From Mycobacterium vicinigordonae (GTDB lineage: Bacteria > Actinomycetota > Actinomycetes > Mycobacteriales > Mycobacteriaceae): a stretch of 64,000 bases of DNA. The stretch's first letter is position 1; each line of letters opens with the position of its first letter. This document shows positions 26,001-34,004 of this stretch, one piece after another. A program made the position numbers and the translations under genes. Location: NCBI RefSeq assembly GCF_013466425.1, contig NZ_CP059165.1, positions 434,001 through 498,000 on the forward strand, written 5' to 3'. A model generated the notes under the pieces. That model did not search any database and was not told the origin of the DNA. It saw only the letters and a list, made by a program, of their open reading frames with translations.

Positions 26001-29000
26001 GGATGTATCGGACTGGGGATTTGGTGCGGTGGGGTGCTGATGGGCAGTTGGTGTATTTGGGGCGTGCTGATGAGCAGGTGAAGATCCGTGGGTATCGCAT
26101 CGAGTTGGGTGAGGTTCAGGCGGTGTTGGCGGGGTTGGCTGGTGTGGAGCAGGCGGTGGTGGTTGCTCGGGAGGATCGTCCCGGGGATAAGCGGCTGGTG
26201 GGTTATGTGACCGGTGCGGTGGATGCGGCGGTGCTGCGTGCTGCGGTGGGTGAGCGGTTGCCGTCGTACATGGTGCCGGCGGCGGTGGTGGTGTTGGAGG
26301 CGTTGCCGTTGACGGTGAACGGCAAGCTGGATAAGCGGGCGTTGCCGGCGCCGGAGTATCAGGACATTGATCATTACCGCGCCCCGGCCAACCCGATCGA
26401 GGAGATCCTGGCCGGTATCTACGCCCAGGTCCTGGGTTTAGAACGGGTCGGAGTCGACGACTCCTTCTTCGACCTCGGCGGCGACAGCATCTCGGCCATC
26501 CAGGTGGTGCTGCGAGCCCGCGCCGCGGGTCTCACGGGCCGCCCGCGGGATATCTTCGTCCAGCAGACCGTGGCCCGGCTGGCTCGGGTTGCCCGGGTGA
26601 TCAGCGAAGAAGAGGGTCCAGCCGATGAGGGCGTGGGTTCGGTGCTGGCGACGCCGATCATGTGGTGGCTGAGGAGCTTGGCGGGCTCGGTCGAGCAGTT
26701 CAATCAAACCGTGGTGCTGCAGGCACCTGCGGCCGTCACCGAGGCCGATGTCGAAGTGGTACTTCAGGCTCTGCTGGATCGGCATGCCATGTTGCGGTTG
26801 CGGGCCGAACCCGATGATGCCGGGGGGTGGTCGTTAGAGGCGCAGGCGGACGGGACGGTGCGGGCTGGCGATTGTTTGCTGGTAGTCCAGAAGTTGTCCT
26901 CCGATGTGCTGATTGCGGCGCGGTCGCGGTTGAATCCGGCCGCCGGGTCGATGCTGAGCGCAGTGTGGGCGGGTGCGACAGGCCAGTTGGCTTTGGTGGC
27001 GCACCATTTGGCAGTCGACGGGGTGTCATGGCGCATTGTGCTCGAAGACCTGAACATCGCGTGGTCTCAGCATCGGGGCGGGCAGCAGGTGTTATTGCCT
27101 ACGACGGGCACCTCGTTTGCCAAATGGTCCTCGCTGCTGGCCGAGTACGCCCGTGATCCTCAGGTGGTCGGTCTGGCCCCGGTGTGGCGGCGGGTCGGGG
27201 CTATCGACGGGGCACTACCGGCGGTGCGACCCGAGCTGGACACGTTCACCACGGCCGAGTCGGCCTCGGAGCTGCTGGACGTCGAGACAACCCGGATGTT
27301 GCTCGGTGAGGTTCCGGCGGCATTTCATGCCGGCGTGCACGACATTTTGTTGATCGCATTCGCTTTGGCCTGGGCGCAGTTTTTGGGCGGGGGGCCGGTT
27401 GGGATCGACGTCGAAGGGCACGGACGCGTCGACGATCTGGGTGAGACCACTGAGGTCGACCTCTCCCGCACGGTGGGGTGGTTCACCGCGAAATACCCCG
27501 TGGCGCTGAACGTGGGGCGGTTGCGCTGGACGCAGGTCGTCGCCGGTGACGCGGCGCTGGGTGCAGTCATCAAAGACGCCAAGGAGCAACTGCGGGATCT
27601 GCCGGATCCGCTCACATATGGGGTATTGCGGTACCTGAACCCCGACGTGGATATGGCCGCCGCCGATCCATCGATCGGATTCAATTACCTTGGACGCCTT
27701 GGTGTTACGCCCGCCTATGCGGTCGGTGATGTCTGGCGGTTCAGCGAAGAGGGCATCTCGCTGGCCGGAGCCCTCGGGAGGGTGCCGATGGCGCTGCCCC
27801 ACACGGTGGAGCTCAATGCGGTCACCGTGGACACCGACGCAGGACCGCTGCTCAACGCCAACTGGACGTGGGCGCCGTCGGCTGTGGACCGCACGGCGGT
27901 CACCCGGGTCAGTCGGCTGTGGTTTGACGCACTCGCCGGGATCTGCGCGCATGTCAGGCGCGGCGGCGGCGGCCTGACTCCGTCCGATGTTTTGCCGACG
28001 CGGTTGAGCCAGCAGCAGATCGACGAACTGTCCCAACACTCTCGCGTCGCGGACATCTTGCCGCTGACGCCGTTGCAGCAGGGCCTGCTCTATCACGCCA
28101 GCGTTGCGAGGGGCTTCGGTGACGATGTCTACGCAGTGCAACTCGCCGTCTCGCTCGACGGCCCGCTGGATCAGCACCGCCTGCACGAGGCGGTGCAGGC
28201 GGTGGTCGACCGCCACCCCAATCTGGTCGCCCGGTTCTGCGCACAATTTGACGAGCCGATCCAGGTCATTCCAGCTGATCCCGTCGTGCCCTGGCGTTAC
28301 GTCGAACTCGAAGCCGACGCTGATCCCGACGAGCAGATCGAGCTGGTGTGCGCCGCCGAGCGTGCCTCGGTGTGCGATCTCGGGGACCAGCCGGCCTTTC
28401 GGGCGGCACTGATCCGTGTCCGGCACGACCGGCACCGATTTGTGCTCACGAATCACCACATCGTGCTTGACGGGTGGTCGATGCCGATCCTGATGCACGA
28501 GATCTTCGCCGGGTACCAGGGTAAGGGACTTCCGGCTGCCGCGCCGTACCGCAGTTTCATCGACTGGCTGGCCGAACGGGACTACGCCGCAGCCGCTTTG
28601 GCGTGGCGTGAAGTGTTGGCCGGATTCGACACCCCCACCCTGGTTGGCCCGCCGGGGCGGGTGGGCCGGGGAACGCGAGGGGTCGAAACGTACCGGCTGC
28701 CCGAGAAGCTCACGCGGTCCGTCGGCAAGTTGGCGCGCACGCACCACACCACCGTCAACGTGGTGCTGCAGGCCGCCTGGGCCATCCTGCTGACCTCGCT
28801 GACCGGTCAGCACGATGTGGCGTTCGGAACGGTCGTGTCGGGACGGTCCGCCGATGTGGTGGGCGCAGCGTCGATGGTGGGTTTGTTGATCAACACGGTG
28901 CCGGTGCGGGCGACGTTCACCCCCGCCACGACCACTGCGGACCTGCTGAAACAACTCCAGGACGCGCACAACCACACGCTGGAACACCAACACCTGGCGC

Positions 29001-29635
29001 TCCGCGATATACACCGCCTCGCCGGTCAGGCGCACCTGTTTGACACCGTTTTCGTGTACGAGAACTATCCGGTCGGTAGCACGACGCCGCCGGACCTCGA
29101 CGGCCTGGCGGTCACCGGCTTCAGCAGCCGCGACTACTACCACTACCCGCTGACAGTGCAGGCCGGGCCGGGCCGGGAACTGGAACTTCGAGTTCAATTC
29201 GACACCGAGGTATTCGACCCGGTCAGACTCGAAACGCTGTTCTGGCGTTTCCAGCAGCTGCTGGTCGCAATGACCGGCCGCCCGACGCGATCGCTGTCAT
29301 CGCTCGGTCTGCTGAATCGGGCCGCTGCGCGAAGCGCCGACCGGGACGCCTCGTCCGAGCCGACCACCGCGGCCCAGGCGCAGGATGCCGACGGCGGATA
29401 CCAGCCCCCTACCACGCTGACCGAGCAGATCATGTCCGGGATCTGCGCCCAGGTCTTGGGAGTGGACCGGGTCGGCGTGAATGAGTCGTTTTTCGCCCTG
29501 GGCGGCGATTCGCTTTCGGCGATGCGAGCCATCAACGCGATCAACGCCGCGCTTGACCTGGATCTTCCGGTCCGCGCCCTGTTCGACGCGCCGTCGGTCC
29601 GACTTCTCAGCCAATATTCGGGTCGGGAGAGCTGA
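5000..29635 (+). CDS. Giant nonribosomal peptide synthetase, 7 modules, C-terminal C-T without A or TE
   Basis: Single polypeptide of 8211 aa. Domain order read from core motifs: C1-A1-T1-E1 / C2-A2-T2 / C3-A3-T3-E2 / C4-A4-T4 / C5-A5-T5 / C6-A6-T6-E3 / C7-T7. All seven C domains keep HHxxxDG (His144, 1659, 2683, 4204, 5225, 6279, 7819). E domains keep HHLAVDG (1178, 3722, 7335). Carrier serines are 1006, 2498, 3552, 5040, 6094, 7163 and 8171. C2, C4 and C7, each after an E domain, have the HHIVLDGW form; C3, C5 and C6 have HHIAADGW. An N-terminal C domain suggests N-acylation of the first residue. There is no thioesterase, reductase or methyltransferase domain. The GTG at 5000 overlaps the mbtH stop; ATGs at 5015 and 5021 are alternatives. 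The overall architecture (Thr modules, D residues, MbtH, Gtf neighbours) recalls glycopeptidolipid synthetases but differs in module number and predicted residues. Confidence 0.97.
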   Translation: MTRRGMPMNFDDNALPLTRGQLDIWLAEETGRFGARWQLGVLVRFAGPIDPDLFGAAVRQAVNEAEPLRAVFYESDGQVFQKIIDNPEVGILRYDLTNCPNPAEEVSRLASDIQRTALPLTGPLFKFALLQTRTDEFYFFVCCHHIVADGVGLGLALHRIPSVYNALISGESIPPTFFMPLRDLIKSELDYQNSDEYLDDRAYWTEHLPPATERSSRAADAAPAPDLDLSSLPLQLDPTAVARIDHLARNLGMRRSSVITAACALLAHGSDAAGPEVVFDFPVSRRVRPETKLVPGMASGVVPLVLKTEPKLTVVEFCRHVDSRIQEALQHQRFPVHLIENKASFRASDQASNRVALNFLPTTHLADLGGTAAFATLTHDGLGDQFRLVFFRDEGQLFLCTPGTGQLFSNSGLRDLVQRLERIFIAMAAEPARTLSSVALLDELELTALNKWGNCEVCADPSTEPSISALFADQVLRSPEAVAVSHNGRCMTYRELDAAANRLAHLLVGRGAGPGERVALLFDRSAEAIVAIMAVLKTGAAYLPIDAAVPASRMQFMLDDAKPLAAITTAELAERLAGQALSVIEFGDPAVQNQPATALPSSSPDDIAYLIYTSGTTGVPKGVAIPHRNVTRLLAALDGCLELAPAQAWTQSHSLAFDFSVWEIFGALLHGGRLVVVPEWVTRSPEDFYALLVAERVNVLSQTPSAFYALQAVDAAQPNVEPELCLDVVVFGGEALEPQRLEPWLNDHPDSPRMINMYGITETTVHASFREIVIDDVGGSGSPIGGPLPHLGFFVLDEWLRPAPAGVVGELYVVGAGLAYGYVHRTGLTATRFVACPFGGAGARMYRTGDLVCWGPDGQLQYRGRSDEQVKIRGYRIELGEVQAALAALDGVEQAVVLVREDRPGDKRLVGYATGSADPAVTRAALAERLPSYMVPAAVVVLPAMPLTVNGKLDKRALPAPEYRDVDHYRAPSDAIEEILAGIYAEVLGINRVGADESFFELGGDSILSMQVAARARAAGLVCRPRDIFVEQTVAGLARVIGLASDAAGIADEGLGPVAVTPIMRWLHDLDGHVDEFNQTLLLQAPPGATETDAVVVLQGLLDHHPMLRLRVGDDGAGGWSLTVPAAGSVDARGCVESVEALTDAVVVAARSRLNPVAGAMLRAVWANATAQLAVIIHHLAVDGVSWRILLDDLNMAWGQYRGGDAIVLPAAGTSFARWSSLLSVHALDPRVVAHAAAWRRVAAVPAVLPAPRAELDSYRSAGRWSARLDVETTRMLLAEVPAAFHAGVHDILLIAFGMAVNQLWGSGHAPVAIDVESHGRAEELGAAVDLSRTVGWFTAKYPAAMAFGGLSWAQVVAGDAALGALVKSAKEQLRAQPDPLTYGLLRYLNPEVDLGSADPPIGFNYLGRLGAAASADQGADVWRVCLDGLSVNGVAAAVPIRLPHTVELNAVTLDTDTGAHLQADWTWAPSVLDEARISQLNRLWFDALTGICAHVRRGGGGLTPSDIAPVGLNQQQINELNRQFPIADVLPLTPVQQGLLFHASTTPGTGNDVYAMQLDIALTGPLDEPRLREAVHTVVNRHPNLAARFRADFDEPVQVIPADPEVPWRYIESGPGDDIERVCAAERAAVCDLARQAPLRAALIRTAANQHRFVLTAHHIVLDGWSMPLVLQEIFASYAGRRLPPPSSFRRFVTWLAQRDRAAAREAWREALSGFATPTLVGPAGRVQQGRRGVESFRVPEPTTQALGELARSHQTTVNFVLQAAFARLLCWLTGQHDVAFGTTVSGRPADVAGSHSMIGLMINTVPVRATVSPGTTTADLLAQLQQAHTDTLEHQHLALSEIHRIAGQDQLFDALFVLENYPLDTEAPLGIDGLAVTGFSFRESNHYPLALQALPGTELGLRVEYDMDVFDLAGIEVLFERFTRVLAAMSADPRLPLSSLDLLDAAERTCLDTWGNRWALSQPPAQETIPGRFTEQVARTPAVVALTCGDRSMTYRELDESANRLAHLLASRGAGPGQTVALVFTRSAEAIVAILAVLKTGAAYVPIDPALPVPRIRFVLTDAEPIATVTTAALHPRLDGCDTSVIVVDDAAVERQLDKQPSTALPGPSPDDVAYLIYTSGTTGAPKGVAIQHRNVPGLFGPDGATRPSGPGGVWTQWHSYSFDVSVWEIFGALLYGSRLVVVPEAIASSSEDFRALLIAERVTVLSQTPSAAGILSPDGLENAALVVAGEACPTELVDRWTPGRVINAYGPTEATVYASISAALQAGSRVAPIGAPVSGAALFVLDAALRPVPVGVVGELYVAGRGVGLGYVGRAGLTASRFVACPFGGSGVRMYRTGDLVRWGADGQLVYLGRADEQVKIRGYRIELGEVQAVLAGLAGVEQAVVVAREDRPGDKRLIGYITGGADAGQLRVQLGERLPSYMVPAAVVVLEALPLTVNGKLDRRALPTPDYHDTDHYRAPTNQLEEILAGIYAEVLDIDRVGIDDSFFDLGGDSLSAMRLVAATNKTLRAGLSVRMLFDAPSVAQLAPHVGIGRDGLEPLVAFERPEVLPLSFAQSRLWFMDQLQGPSPVYNMATALRIVGALDVAALGAALSDVVGRHESLRTVFPAVEGIPHQVIVPVERVEFGWDVVDATGWTAASMREAIASAARYTFDLSAEIPLRARLLRVDDQEHVLVAVMHHIAADGWSITPLIADLAVAYASRCSGQAPQWGELPVQYADYTLWQRTQLGDLDDGESRISAQLAYWQDALDGMPEHLVLPTDRPYPPVADQRGAKLDVGWPAQLQRQIARVASEYNATSFMVVQAALAVLLSKLSASSDVAVGFPIAGRRDPALDELVGFFVNTMVLRVELAGDLTVAELLAQVRARSLAAYEHQDVPFEVLVERLNPTRSLTHHPLVQVALAWQNVPGHDNSAPAAALRLGDLVVTELPLDTQTARMDLNFSLAERWTQTGEPAGIGGTVEFRTDVFDSATIQTLVERLRLVLAAMTADPAARLSAIDALDGDERTHLDALGNRATLTRAVTAPVSIPSLFAEHVARTPDATALCCSERTWTYRELDTAANQLGHLLSGNGVGPGQCVALLFNRSAEAIVAILAVLKTGAAYLPIDPAVPDARIEFLLTDAAPVAALTTADLRPRLAGCDLLVIDIDDPAVAAQSGAALNTANPDDVAYLIYTSGTTGVPKGVAITHHNVTQLLSSLEAGLPRPGVWPQCHSLAFDVSVWEIFGALLRGGRVVVVPEALTASPEDFHALLVREQVSVLTQTPTAASVLPIEGLESAALVVVGEACPPQVVDQWAPGRVMINAYGPTETTMCVAISAPLVPGQGVPIGSPVDAAALFVLDGWLTPVPVGVVGELYVAGAGLAYGYVHRSSLTAARFVACPFGGAGARMYRTGDLVCWGPDGQLQYRGRADDQVKIRGYRIELGEVQAALAALDGVQQAAVIAREDRPGDKRLVGYITGTADPAAIRAELSASLPSYLVPAAVLVLDAMPLTVNNKLDARALPAPDYQDGERYRAPGDAVEEVLAGIYAQVLGLERVGVDDSFFDLGGDSISSMQVVARARATGLVCRPRDIFVEQSVARLAQVVGVVGGRVGSVEDGVGPVVATPIMRWLRGVAGPVDQFNQTMVVQAPAGVSEADVEVVLRALVDHHGALRLRVQDAGSGEWSLSIPEPGSVRVSVFTVPVLSEEAVGAARSRLDPAGGVMLSALWAASTHQLAVLIHHLAVDGVSWRILLDDLNIAWAQHQGGRPVALPISGTSFRRWSSLLTEHASDPQVVAQLAAWREIAQTPEVLPAVRAELDTYQSAGRCSAELDVETTRSLLGEVPAAFHAGVQEILLIAFGMAVAEWLAGGSAPVGIDVEGHGRAEELGAEVDLSRTVGWFTAKYPVSLRVGGLPWGQVLAGNQALGALVKDAKEQLRASPDPLTYGLLRYLNPAVELEAADPRIGFNYLGRLAADPGTGSDDAWRICSDALSLIGIAAAVPMALPHVVELNAVTVDTEVGPRLRADWTWAPSALDHGRIRRLSRLWFEALAGICAYVHNGGGGLTPSDIVPARLTQRQIDELHRQHPIADVLPLTPVQQGLLFHASTAVASDDLYAGQLDITLAGPLEERRLRAAVHAVVNRHPNLLARFCAQFDEPVQIIPAHPEMPWRYLELHGDDPDEQIERFCAAERAAVCDLAGQSPFRAALIRVAADRHRFVLTNHHIVLDGWSLPILLQEIFACYQEQRLPTPAPYRGFVTWLAERDLEAAHAAWGELLAGFDTPTLVGPLDRLGLGRRGIKTLQVPEQTTLALVELARSRRTTVNIVLQVAFARLLCWLTRQHDVVFGTVDSGRPADLLGADSMVGLLINTVPVRATFTPDTTTADLLDQLQAAYNDTLEHRHLALSEIHRRTGHEQLFDTLFVYENYPIDSAAPLDDQQLKVADLAFRESTHYPLTVQAAPGRELSFRIEYDIDVFDEASIRALTDRLAKVLVAMATDPWRSLSSVDLLDEGEHARLDEFGNRGVLADLPKTASVPALFGAQVTRAPEAVAVVCGERSLTYRELDEAANRLAHLLVAHGVGPGERVALMFPRSAEAIVAILAVLKAGAAYLPIDPALPAVRVEFMLTDATPIAAVTTADLADRFDGHPLLVFDVADPAVEAQSSAGLPEPAPDDMAHIIYTSGTTGLPKGVAVTQRNVTQLFDSLQIGVPLEPGQVWTQFHSYAFDFSVWEIWGALLYGGRLVVVPDAVTRAPDDFHALLLREQVTVLTQTPSAVGVLPVQGLDAADLVIGAEPCPPELVDRWAPGRVMVNVYGPTETTMWLCASAPLAAGSGSPPIGSPVAWAAFFVLDGWLRPVPAGVVGELYLAGAGVGIGYWRRSGLTASRFMACPFGEPGTRMYRTGDLVRWRADGQLDYLGRADEQVKIRGYRIELGEIQSALLGLDGVEQAAVISREDERGGKRLVGYITGTIDPVKARLALADRLPAYMVPTAVVAMDALPVTVNGKLDIRALPAPDYHDTEHYRAPASPTEEILAGIYARVLNVTRVGVDDSFFDLGGDSLSTMRLIAAINNSLGADLAVRTVFEAPTIAQLAPHIDECAEGLEPLLAGPRPEVLPLSFAQSRLWFIDQFQGPSPMYNMAMALRITGALDVDALGAALADVVGRHESLRTVFPVVAGIPRQLIVPAEQAAVGWDVVDAAGCPDGDLRDAIDAATHYAFDLAAEIPLRAQLFRVGEDEHVLVAVVHHIAADGWSLAPMMRNLGEAYTSRRAGQAPGWSPLPVQYADYTLWQRAQLGDLDDTKSRIAAQLSYWLGALAGMPERLQLPTDRPYPNVADQQGASVPVDWPAELQQRVREVAGEHSATSFMVMQAALVVLLSRLGATSDVAVGFPIAGRPDPALDELVGFFVNTLVLRIDLAGDPTVAELLAQVRRRSLAAYEHQDVPFEALVERLNPTRSLTHHPLVQVALAWQNLSGQADSPAGFAMADLQVAELPVDSKTARMDLTFSLGERWTEAGEPAGIGGAVEFRTDVFDTDSILMLLERWRRVLSAMTDDTSRRLSSIELLDDSERIRLDEWGNRGVLAAPAPAPVTIPALFAGQATRLPDAVAISFAGHHMTYRELDEYANGLAHLLIAHGVGPGQHVALLLDRSAQAVAAMLAVLKTGAAYLPIDVALPDARIEFILTDTAPTAVITSSDRAEQLGGHQLSVVTIDDPAAQRRSSAPLTTLDPDGIAYVIYTSGTTGVPKGVAITHRNVTQLLGPRDEHLAGEVWAQWHSYAFDASVEEIWGALLHGGRLVVIPESVARSPEDFHAALVAEQVSVLSQTPSALTMLSTEGLDSMSLLVAGEPCAAEIVDRWAPGRVMLNGYGPTETTICASRSAPLTGVAGTATPPIGAPVSGAALFVLDAALRPVPVGVVGELYVAGRGVGLGYVGRAGLTASRFVACPFGGSGVRMYRTGDLVRWGADGQLVYLGRADEQVKIRGYRIELGEVQAVLAGLAGVEQAVVVAREDRPGDKRLIGYITGGADAGQLRVQLGERLPSYMVPAAVVVLEALPLTVNGKLDRRALPTPEYQDIDHYRAPANPIEEILAGIYAQVLGLERVGVDDSFFDLGGDSLSAMRLVAAINSELGAALEVRAVFEAPAVAQLVSRIGAQTRVLEPLVAVGRPAVLPLSFAQSRLWFLDQLQGPSPVYNMATALRIVGALDVAALGAALSDVVARHESLRTVFPAVEGIPRQVIVGVERVEFGWDVVDATGWTAAGVREAIASAARYAFDLSAEIPLRARLLRIGEQEYVLVAVVHHIAADGWSVTPLVRDLGVAYVSRCGGQVPQWAQLPVQYADYTLWQRAQLGDFEDGGSRIAAQLGYWQQALAGMAEQLVLPTDRPYPAVADQRGATVALRWPAVLQQRIARVAGEHNATSFMVVQAALAVLLSRLSASSDVAVGFPIAGRRDPALEELVGFFVNTLVLRVELAGDLTVAQLLGQVRARSLAAYEYQDVPFEVLVERLNPTRSLAHHPLVQVMLAWQNVPGLVGGGVGLGDLQVTQLPLETQTARVDLSFSLAEQWTSAGQPAGISGIVEFRTDVFDVATIEALLGRFERVLHALTTDPAQRLSAIDVLDPDEHTHLDVLGNRAALSAPTPAASIPVLFAEQVGRSRDAVALTDGGWSCSYGELDAAADRVARVLVGCGVGVGDRVAVLCARSAGAVVGIVGVLKAGAAYVPIDPLVPDARLDFVLGDAAPVVVLTTGEWVDRVRGRGLLVVDLGDVEGFEGAASGAVLAVPGPDDVAYVIYTSGTTGVPKGVAVPHRNVAGLLGAVDGGVALSAGQAWTQCHSLAFDFSVWEIFGALLHGGRVVVVPEAVVRSPEDFYALLVRERVGVLSQTPSAFYALQAVDAQRPELAGELALEVVVFGGEALEPQRLGSWWASHGQRPRLINMYGITETTVHASLREIVAADVEGGVSPIGVPLAHLGFFVLDGWLRAVPVGVVGELYVAGGGLGYGYVGRAGLTASRFVACPFGGSGVRMYRTGDLVRWGADGQLVYLGRADEQVKIRGYRIELGEVQAVLAGLAGVEQAVVVAREDRPGDKRLVGYVTGAVDAAVLRAAVGERLPSYMVPAAVVVLEALPLTVNGKLDKRALPAPEYQDIDHYRAPANPIEEILAGIYAQVLGLERVGVDDSFFDLGGDSISAIQVVLRARAAGLTGRPRDIFVQQTVARLARVARVISEEEGPADEGVGSVLATPIMWWLRSLAGSVEQFNQTVVLQAPAAVTEADVEVVLQALLDRHAMLRLRAEPDDAGGWSLEAQADGTVRAGDCLLVVQKLSSDVLIAARSRLNPAAGSMLSAVWAGATGQLALVAHHLAVDGVSWRIVLEDLNIAWSQHRGGQQVLLPTTGTSFAKWSSLLAEYARDPQVVGLAPVWRRVGAIDGALPAVRPELDTFTTAESASELLDVETTRMLLGEVPAAFHAGVHDILLIAFALAWAQFLGGGPVGIDVEGHGRVDDLGETTEVDLSRTVGWFTAKYPVALNVGRLRWTQVVAGDAALGAVIKDAKEQLRDLPDPLTYGVLRYLNPDVDMAAADPSIGFNYLGRLGVTPAYAVGDVWRFSEEGISLAGALGRVPMALPHTVELNAVTVDTDAGPLLNANWTWAPSAVDRTAVTRVSRLWFDALAGICAHVRRGGGGLTPSDVLPTRLSQQQIDELSQHSRVADILPLTPLQQGLLYHASVARGFGDDVYAVQLAVSLDGPLDQHRLHEAVQAVVDRHPNLVARFCAQFDEPIQVIPADPVVPWRYVELEADADPDEQIELVCAAERASVCDLGDQPAFRAALIRVRHDRHRFVLTNHHIVLDGWSMPILMHEIFAGYQGKGLPAAAPYRSFIDWLAERDYAAAALAWREVLAGFDTPTLVGPPGRVGRGTRGVETYRLPEKLTRSVGKLARTHHTTVNVVLQAAWAILLTSLTGQHDVAFGTVVSGRSADVVGAASMVGLLINTVPVRATFTPATTTADLLKQLQDAHNHTLEHQHLALRDIHRLAGQAHLFDTVFVYENYPVGSTTPPDLDGLAVTGFSSRDYYHYPLTVQAGPGRELELRVQFDTEVFDPVRLETLFWRFQQLLVAMTGRPTRSLSSLGLLNRAAARSADRDASSEPTTAAQAQDADGGYQPPTTLTEQIMSGICAQVLGVDRVGVNESFFALGGDSLSAMRAINAINAALDLDLPVRALFDAPSVRLLSQYSGRES
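5021..9550 (+). other. NRPS module 1: C(starter?)-A(Thr-like)-T-E
   Basis: C1 spans about residues 13-460, A1 467-960, T1 about Ser1006, E1 about 1058-1514. The ten-residue specificity code, placed by eye on the GrsA positions, reads DFWSVGMVHK, eight of ten identical to the Thr code DFWNIGMVHK. With E1 the incorporated residue should be D-Thr or D-allo-Thr. E1 carries ESHGR where the other two E domains have EGHGR. C1 has the intact HHIVADG and, being first, may accept a fatty acyl donor. Confidence 0.75.
9560..12600 (+). other. NRPS module 2: C(D-acceptor)-A(aromatic/bulky?)-T
   Basis: C2 follows an E domain and has HHIVLDGW, as expected for a DCL type. The A2 code by eye is DVWSVAAVYK. 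Ala at positions 301 and 322 and Trp239 are seen in Phe/Trp codes, so an aromatic or bulky residue is my guess, with low confidence. No E domain follows, so an L residue is expected. Confidence 0.6.
11822..12360 (+). repeat. 539-bp exact internal repeat, copy 1 (C-terminal part of A2)
   Basis: Base-for-base identical, by eye, to 22610-23148, at an offset of 10788 bp (3596 codons). Similarity resumes at the same offset after the T2/T5 carriers, into the first 350 bp of C3 and C6. Confidence 0.85.
12630..17175 (+). other. NRPS module 3: C(LCL)-A(aromatic/bulky?)-T-E
   Basis: C3 has HHIAADGW. The A3 code by eye is DVWTVVAMCK, related to A2 and to Phe/Trp codes. The A10 motif reads NNKLD rather than NGKLD, but the catalytic Lys is kept. 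E2 is complete (HHLAVDG, EGHGR, FNYLGRL), so a D residue is expected. Confidence 0.6.
17180..20245 (+). other. NRPS module 4: C(D-acceptor)-A(unknown)-T
   Basis: C4 has HHIVLDGW after E2. The A4 code by eye is DFWTVGVMWK: Thr-like in its first three positions, but with Trp in place of the His typical of Thr codes at position 331. I cannot assign a substrate. No E domain follows. Confidence 0.6.
20250..23400 (+). other. NRPS module 5: C(LCL)-A(Lys/Orn-like)-T
   Basis: The A4 core motif is FDASVEEIW, with Glu replacing the usual Trp at position 239, a feature of codes for basic side chains. The full code by eye is DAESLAGICK, sharing D-A-E-S and C-K with the bacitracin Lys code DAESIGSVCK. Lysine or ornithine is therefore predicted. 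Its C-terminal A subdomain is a near-exact copy of that of module 2. Confidence 0.65.
22610..23148 (+). repeat. 539-bp exact internal repeat, copy 2 (C-terminal part of A5)
   Basis: Partner of 11822-12360. Identity runs from the motif before A6/A7 to the A10 motif and stops at the linker to the carrier domain. Confidence 0.85.
23410..28005 (+). other. NRPS module 6: C(LCL)-A(Thr-like)-T-E
   Basis: The A6 code by eye is DFWSVGMVHK, identical to A1, so a second D-Thr-type residue is predicted with E3. Nearly all of C6 and A6 is written in GT-rich codons unlike most of the gene. E3 is complete (HHLAVDG at 7335, EGHGR). Confidence 0.75.
25931..26197 (+). repeat. 267-bp exact internal repeat, copy 3 (A6)
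   Basis: Identical by eye to 11936-12202 and 22724-22990. It covers the A7-A8 core (YRTGD to the hinge region) of the Thr-type A6 domain, while the flanks differ. Confidence 0.8.
28010..29635 (+). other. NRPS terminal module 7: C-T only
   Basis: C7 (HHIVLDGW at 7819) is followed after a low-complexity linker of about 40 residues (Ala/Ser/Thr/Asp-rich, nt 29310-29400) by carrier T7 with FFALGGDS at Ser8171, and then the stop. No A domain remnant fits in the linker. The final carrier must be loaded in trans, or the C-T pair serves release or cyclisation. Confidence 0.8.
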
Positions 29636-29644
29636 TCCGCACAT

Positions 29645-30316
29645 TCACCACATGTGCGGCAGCAGGCGGTAGCGAACCTTGCGGGTGTATTCGTCGTACC
29701 CGGCTAACTCGAGACGCAGAAGTTTCTCTTCGTCGCGGATGCGCAGCGTGAGAACGATGAGCACCGGTATGACGAAGACGAGTCCCCAGTAGGAACCCAG
29801 AGCCAGCGGCACACCCACCATCAGGATCACGTTGCCGGTGTACATCGGGTGCCGCACCAGCCGGTATAGCCCGGTCGAAACGACCTGTTGACCCGGTTCC
29901 ACCCGTACGGTCGCGGCCGCGTAGTTGTTTTGGATCAGCACCAGCGTCGCCACGCTCAAACCCGCGGCAACCACGAGATTCCCCAGTACGCAGACCGCGT
30001 CCGGTACGTGGGACCAGCCGAAGCGGTGATCGAGTGCGCTGAGCACAATCCCGGCCACCAGCGAAAGCCAGATGGCGGCCATCACTAGCTTCTGCACGGC
30101 CCGGGTCTCCGCCGCCGGGCCACCACGCATTCGTCGTTCCAGCGCGCCGGGATTCTTGGCCAGCAGGTAGAAACCAGGTATCCAGGTCGACAAGGAGACC
30201 GTCAGAAAAACCCACGCCTGCCAATAATTGAGGGTGCCGGCGGGAAGAAAAATCAGCAGGGCGAATCCGGCGAATTGAACAGTCCCGGAAAACACCATTT
30301 TGGGGATGATTCGCAC
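29645..30316 (-). CDS. Isoprenylcysteine carboxyl methyltransferase-like membrane methyltransferase
   Basis: A 223-aa integral membrane protein with about five hydrophobic segments and the ICMT/PEMT-family C-terminal signature: RHPMYTGN, then RIRDEEKLL and GYDEYTRKVRYRLLP, which binds S-adenosylmethionine and the substrate carboxyl or amine in characterised members. It starts with GTG at 30316 (ATG at 30298 is an alternative). It converges on the NRPS with nine bases between the stops, and lies 35 bp downstream of ptbB on the same strand, so it may be read from the fadE2-ptbB unit. Methylation of a C-terminal carboxylate of the peptide, as in the methyl-ester lipopeptide of M. avium subsp. 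paratuberculosis, is an attractive but unproved role; the real substrate may be a lipid. Confidence 0.8.
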   Translation of the reverse strand: MRIIPKMVFSGTVQFAGFALLIFLPAGTLNYWQAWVFLTVSLSTWIPGFYLLAKNPGALERRMRGGPAAETRAVQKLVMAAIWLSLVAGIVLSALDHRFGWSHVPDAVCVLGNLVVAAGLSVATLVLIQNNYAAATVRVEPGQQVVSTGLYRLVRHPMYTGNVILMVGVPLALGSYWGLVFVIPVLIVLTLRIRDEEKLLRLELAGYDEYTRKVRYRLLPHMW

Positions 30317-30351
30317 TGACCCTCCTAACTGCCCGATCTAACGTTTGCGAC

Positions 30352-31185
30352 TCAGCCGAGCAGCGCCTTACGGAGCCGCGTCACCTCGGTTTCGGTAATC
30401 CCGGCGTCACGCAAGTACGCGTCCAGCGACCCGAAGGATTCGTCGATCACCTGCCAGGACGCGGCCAGATACTCGTCCCGCACCCCCAGTACCCCGTCGG
30501 ACAGCCGGGCTTTGGTGAAGGTGATGACCTCTGGCGTCAGTTCGACGTCGGGTCGCTGGGCGATCATCTGCATGATCTGACCACGCAACGCCGGCACGGC
30601 GTCGTTGCTGCGCAGATAGTCGGCGACGATGACGTCACGATCCACGCCGAGGGCCGCCAACACCGTCGCAACCACGAACCCGGTGCGGTCCTTGCCCGCG
30701 AAGCAGTGCGTGAGCACCGGGCGGCCGGCGGCCAGCAGCGTAAAGACGCGCTGCAACGCGCGTTGCGCACCACTACGCGTTGGGAATTGGCGGTATTCGT
30801 CCACCATGTACTCGACTGCTTTGGCTTCGATGGCCTCGTCGGAATCCCCGGGGTCGCCTTCGGCGAGCATCCTCTTAAACGCGGACTCGTGCGGCGCGTC
30901 CTGATCGGTCCCGCTCTCCTTCTCATCACCCAGGTCGGGTACCGGCAACAGGTGGATGTCGACGCCGTCGGGTACGCGCCCTGGTCCGCGCCGGGCAACC
31001 TCGCGGGCCGCGCGCAGGTCGGCGACGTCGGTAACACCCAGTTCGCGCAGCACCGCGCGGCCGTCGTCGTCCAGGCTGCTCAGCTCACTGGACCGGAACA
31101 GCCGGCCGGGCCGCAACGCACCCGTGCTGTCGGCGACGTCGCGAAAGTTCCACGCGCCCGGCAGATCCCGTAATCCTTCAGCCAT
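30352..31185 (-). CDS. ptbB: Protein tyrosine phosphatase PtpB family
   Basis: A 277-aa phosphatase of the M. tuberculosis PtpB (Rv0153c) type. The P-loop HCFAGKDRTG has nucleophile Cys161 and the Asp-containing form typical of this family, whose members hydrolyse phosphotyrosine and phosphoinositides and in M. tuberculosis are secreted. The N-terminus LPGAWNFRDVAD and the downstream FPTRSGAQRAL match the known enzyme. The ATG at 31185 overlaps the end of fadE2 by eight bases; a longer reading from 31329 would add 48 residues lying inside fadE2 in another frame and is rejected. Translational coupling with fadE2 mirrors the M. tuberculosis arrangement. Confidence 0.95.
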   Translation of the reverse strand: MAEGLRDLPGAWNFRDVADSTGALRPGRLFRSSELSSLDDDGRAVLRELGVTDVADLRAAREVARRGPGRVPDGVDIHLLPVPDLGDEKESGTDQDAPHESAFKRMLAEGDPGDSDEAIEAKAVEYMVDEYRQFPTRSGAQRALQRVFTLLAAGRPVLTHCFAGKDRTGFVVATVLAALGVDRDVIVADYLRSNDAVPALRGQIMQMIAQRPDVELTPEVITFTKARLSDGVLGVRDEYLAASWQVIDESFGSLDAYLRDAGITETEVTRLRKALLG

Positions 31186-32410
31186 TGTTGGTGACCGCTG
31201 CCGCGAGCGCAGACTGCTCGCGGCCCAGTTCGCTGCGCGCGATGGTCCGCATGTGCACCTCGTCGGGCCCGTCGAAAATCCGCATGGCGCGGTGCCAGCC
31301 ATACAGCCGGGCCAACGGGGTGTCGTCACAGATTCCCGCCGCGCCGTGCACCTGAATGGCGCGGTCGATGACGTCGCAGGCTACCTGCGGGGCAACCGCT
31401 TTGATCTGCGACACCAGTAGGTGAGCGGCCTTGTTGCCGTGCCGGTCAATCGTCCAAGCGGCCTTCTCGCACAGTAACCGGGCTTGATCGATCTCGTTGC
31501 GGGACTTGGCAATTGCGTGCTGTACCATACCTTGATCAGCCAGCGGACGACCGAACGCTATGCGGTTGTTCGCTCGGTGCGTCATCAGCGCCAGCGCCCG
31601 CTCGGCGCCGCCGAGGGCACGCATGCAGTGGTGGATGCGGCCCGGTCCTAACCGGGCCTGGGCGATGGCGAAACCGGAGCCTTCCTCGCCGAGCAGGTTG
31701 GTCACCGGAACCCGGACGTTGTCGTACACGATCTCGCAGTGGCCGTGCTGGTCCTGCCAGCCGAAGACGCCGGTGGAGCGCACAACGGTTACCCCCGGGG
31801 TGTCGATCGGCACCAGCACCATCGACTGCTGCTGGTGGCTGGCCGCCTCGGGATTGGTGCGGCCCATCACGATCAGGATCTTGCAGCGCGGATCGGCGGC
31901 GCCGGATGTCCACCACTTGCGGCCGTTGATCACGTAGTCGGCGCCGTCGCGCACGATCGAGGTCTCGATGTTGCGGGCGTCGCTGCTGGCCACCGCGGGC
32001 TCGGTCATCGAGAAGGCGCTGCGGATCTTGCCGTCCAGCAGCGGCTCCAGCCAGTCCTTGCGTTGCTGCTCGGTGGCGAACAGGTGCAGCGTCTCCATGT
32101 TGCCGGTATCCGGAGCCGCACAGTTGAGCGCTTCGGGCGCGATCTCGAGACTCCAGCCCGTCAGCTCCGCCAGCGGCGAGTACTCCAGGTTGGTCAGGCC
32201 CGACTCGGCGGGCAGGAACAGGTTCCACAGGCCGCGTTCACGGGCCTTGATCTTGAGCTCCTCGACGATCGGCGGAACGGTGAAGTCGTCCGGGCCGGCC
32301 TCGTGCCGGTACTTGTCGTATTCGGCTTCGGCGGGAAAGACGTACTCCGTCATGAAATCGGACAATTTCTTGTGATAGTCGCTGGCTTTGGCCGACATCG
32401 CGAAGTCCAT
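31178..32410 (-). CDS. fadE2: Acyl-CoA dehydrogenase FadE2
   Basis: Flavin-dependent acyl-CoA dehydrogenase of 410 aa, orthologous in sequence and position to Rv0154c. It shows the FAD-contact segments FSMTEPAVASSD and INGRKWWTSGA in the middle domain, FGRPLADQGMVQH and the C-terminal helical domain with GAAGICDDTPLA. The frame is open to 32521, but the family-like start MDFAMSAKASDYHKKL begins at 32410. It is the first gene of a unit with ptbB (eight-base overlap) and diverges from the pnt genes, with 161 bp between. The physiological acyl-CoA is unknown; of the FadE groups it resembles the long-chain, bacterial ACAD10/11-like class. Confidence 0.92.
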   Translation of the reverse strand: MDFAMSAKASDYHKKLSDFMTEYVFPAEAEYDKYRHEAGPDDFTVPPIVEELKIKARERGLWNLFLPAESGLTNLEYSPLAELTGWSLEIAPEALNCAAPDTGNMETLHLFATEQQRKDWLEPLLDGKIRSAFSMTEPAVASSDARNIETSIVRDGADYVINGRKWWTSGAADPRCKILIVMGRTNPEAASHQQQSMVLVPIDTPGVTVVRSTGVFGWQDQHGHCEIVYDNVRVPVTNLLGEEGSGFAIAQARLGPGRIHHCMRALGGAERALALMTHRANNRIAFGRPLADQGMVQHAIAKSRNEIDQARLLCEKAAWTIDRHGNKAAHLLVSQIKAVAPQVACDVIDRAIQVHGAAGICDDTPLARLYGWHRAMRIFDGPDEVHMRTIARSELGREQSALAAAVTNNG

Positions 32411-32571
32411 GTCCGCCACGATATGACACGCGGTGACCGGCACTTTCGGTACACCGGACATTTCCGTTCTGCCGGTCGCGTTATTGGCGCGTTTGGGAAG
32501 TCCCGTAGGGTGTCTGAGCAATCAGACCGGGGTGTGCCCGGCAAAATCATCGGAAAGTGGATATACGCGCC

Positions 32572-33675
32572 ATGACAGAAGCGCAGACAGGGCTCGTGAA
32601 GGTCGGCGTGGTGGCCGAATCCGGAGCCGACGAGCGGCGCGTTGCGTTGGTGCCGAAGGCGGTCGCCGGATTGGTGAACAGTGGCCTGGCGGTGGTGGTC
32701 GAATCGGGCGCGGGCGAGCGGGCGCTGCTCCCCGACCAGCTCTACACCGACGCCGGCGCCAGCATCGGCGATGCCTGGGCAGCCGACATTGTGGTGAAGG
32801 TGGCGCCGCCGACCGCCGCCGAGGTGGGCAGGCTGCGCCGCGGGCAGACGCTGATCGGCTTTCTGGCGCCGCGCAACGCGGATAATTCGATCGGCGCGCT
32901 GAAGCAGGCCGGTGTGCAAGCCTTCGCGCTCGAGGCCATTCCGCGTATCTCGCGGGCTCAGGCGATGGATGCGCTGTCGTCGCAGGGCAACGTCTCCGGC
33001 TACAAGGCCGTACTGCTGGCGGCGTCGGAGTCCACCCGGTTTTTCCCGATGTTGACCACCGCGGCCGGAACCGTGAAGCCGGCCACCGTGCTGGTGCTCG
33101 GCGTCGGCGTGGCCGGGTTGCAGGCGCTCGCGACGGCCAAGCGGCTCGGTGCCCGCACCACCGGTTACGACGTGCGGCCCGAGGTCGCCGACCAGGTGCG
33201 CTCGGTGGGTGCGCAATGGCTCGACCTCGGTATCGACGCCGCGGGGGAGGGCGGGTACGCCCGCGAACTCACTGACGACGAGCGTGCACAGCAGCAGCAG
33301 GCGCTGGAAAAGGCGATCAGCGGTTTCGACGTGGTGATCACCACCGCGCTGGTTCCCGGACGTCCAGCTCCCCGGCTGGTGACCGCCGGCGCCGTCGAGG
33401 CGATGAAGCCCGGCAGCGTGGTGGTGGACCTCGCCGGTGAGACCGGCGGCAACTGCGAGCTCACCGAGCCCGGTCAGACCGTTGTCAAGCACGACGTCAC
33501 GATCGCTTCGCCGCTGAACCTGCCGGCAACCATGCCCGAGCACGCCAGCGAGCTGTATAGCAAGAACATCACCGCGCTGCTGGATCTGCTGATCAAAGAC
33601 GGCAAGCTGGACCCCGACTTCGCCGACGAGGTCATCGCGGATTCGTGTGTGACCCGCGCCGGAGAGGACTCCTGA
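32572..33675 (+). CDS. pntAA: NAD(P) transhydrogenase subunit alpha part 1
   Basis: Soluble NAD(H)-binding domain I of the proton-translocating transhydrogenase, 367 aa, syntenic with Rv0155. Features are the ESxxxERRVALVP start, the alanine dehydrogenase/PntA-type Rossmann fold VLGVGVAGLQALATAKRLGA, and the C-terminal PLNLPATMPEHAS stretch. The ATG at 32572 is chosen over 32557 because its product begins MTEAQTGLVKVGVV, similar in length to the M. tuberculosis protein. pntAB begins three bases after the stop. The complex couples hydride transfer between NADH and NADP to proton flow. Confidence 0.95.
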   Translation: MTEAQTGLVKVGVVAESGADERRVALVPKAVAGLVNSGLAVVVESGAGERALLPDQLYTDAGASIGDAWAADIVVKVAPPTAAEVGRLRRGQTLIGFLAPRNADNSIGALKQAGVQAFALEAIPRISRAQAMDALSSQGNVSGYKAVLLAASESTRFFPMLTTAAGTVKPATVLVLGVGVAGLQALATAKRLGARTTGYDVRPEVADQVRSVGAQWLDLGIDAAGEGGYARELTDDERAQQQQALEKAISGFDVVITTALVPGRPAPRLVTAGAVEAMKPGSVVVDLAGETGGNCELTEPGQTVVKHDVTIASPLNLPATMPEHASELYSKNITALLDLLIKDGKLDPDFADEVIADSCVTRAGEDS

Positions 33676-33677
33676 AT

Positions 33678-34004
33678 ATGTACGACGAGTTGTTGGCCAA
33701 CCTCGCGATCCTGGTGTTGTCCGGGTTCGTCGGGTTCGCGGTGATTTCCAAGGTGCCCAACACGCTGCACACACCGCTGATGTCGGGCACCAACGCCATC
33801 CACGGCATCGTGGTGCTCGGCGCGCTGGTGGTGTTCGGCGAGGTCGAGCACCCGTCGCTGGCGGTGCAGATCATCCTCTTCGTGGCGGTCGTGTTCGGCA
33901 CCCTGAACGTCATCGGTGGTTTCATCGTCACCGACCGGATGCTGGGCATGTTCAAGGGCAAGAAGAAAGCCCTCCCGGCGAAATCTGAAGAGGGCGCCAA
34001 ATGA
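33678..34004 (+). CDS. pntAB: NAD(P) transhydrogenase subunit alpha part 2
   Basis: A 108-aa membrane subunit with three to four transmembrane helices (NLAILVLSGFVGFAVI, NAIHGIVVLGALVVFG, VQIILFVAVVFGTLNVIGGFIVT) ending in MLGMFKGKKK, the characteristic tail of the PntA membrane domain. The ATG at 33678 is preceded by GGAGAGG about 12 nt upstream; an in-frame ATG at 33645 would run inside pntAA. Its TGA overlaps the pntB ATG by four bases (ATGA). Syntenic with Rv0156. Confidence 0.94.
   Translation: MYDELLANLAILVLSGFVGFAVISKVPNTLHTPLMSGTNAIHGIVVLGALVVFGEVEHPSLAVQIILFVAVVFGTLNVIGGFIVTDRMLGMFKGKKKALPAKSEEGAK

Noticed and set aside
23231..26374. Two long minus-strand open frames (525 and 512 aa) inside the NRPS
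   Set aside because: They are antisense to intact C6 and A6 domains. Their products are full of His, Arg, Pro and Gln, as expected from reading GT-rich codons backwards, and match no family.
29290..29400. Frameshift hiding an adenylation domain before the last carrier
   Set aside because: Only about 110 bp separate C7 from T7, far too little for an A domain in any frame; the reading frame is continuous.
5000..29635. Identity as the known glycopeptidolipid synthetases Mps1/Mps2 or the lipopentapeptide synthetase
   Set aside because: The neighbours are similar, but module number, position of E domains and the Lys/Orn-like A5 do not fit the Phe-Thr-Ala-alaninol or Phe-Val-Ile-Phe-Ala products.
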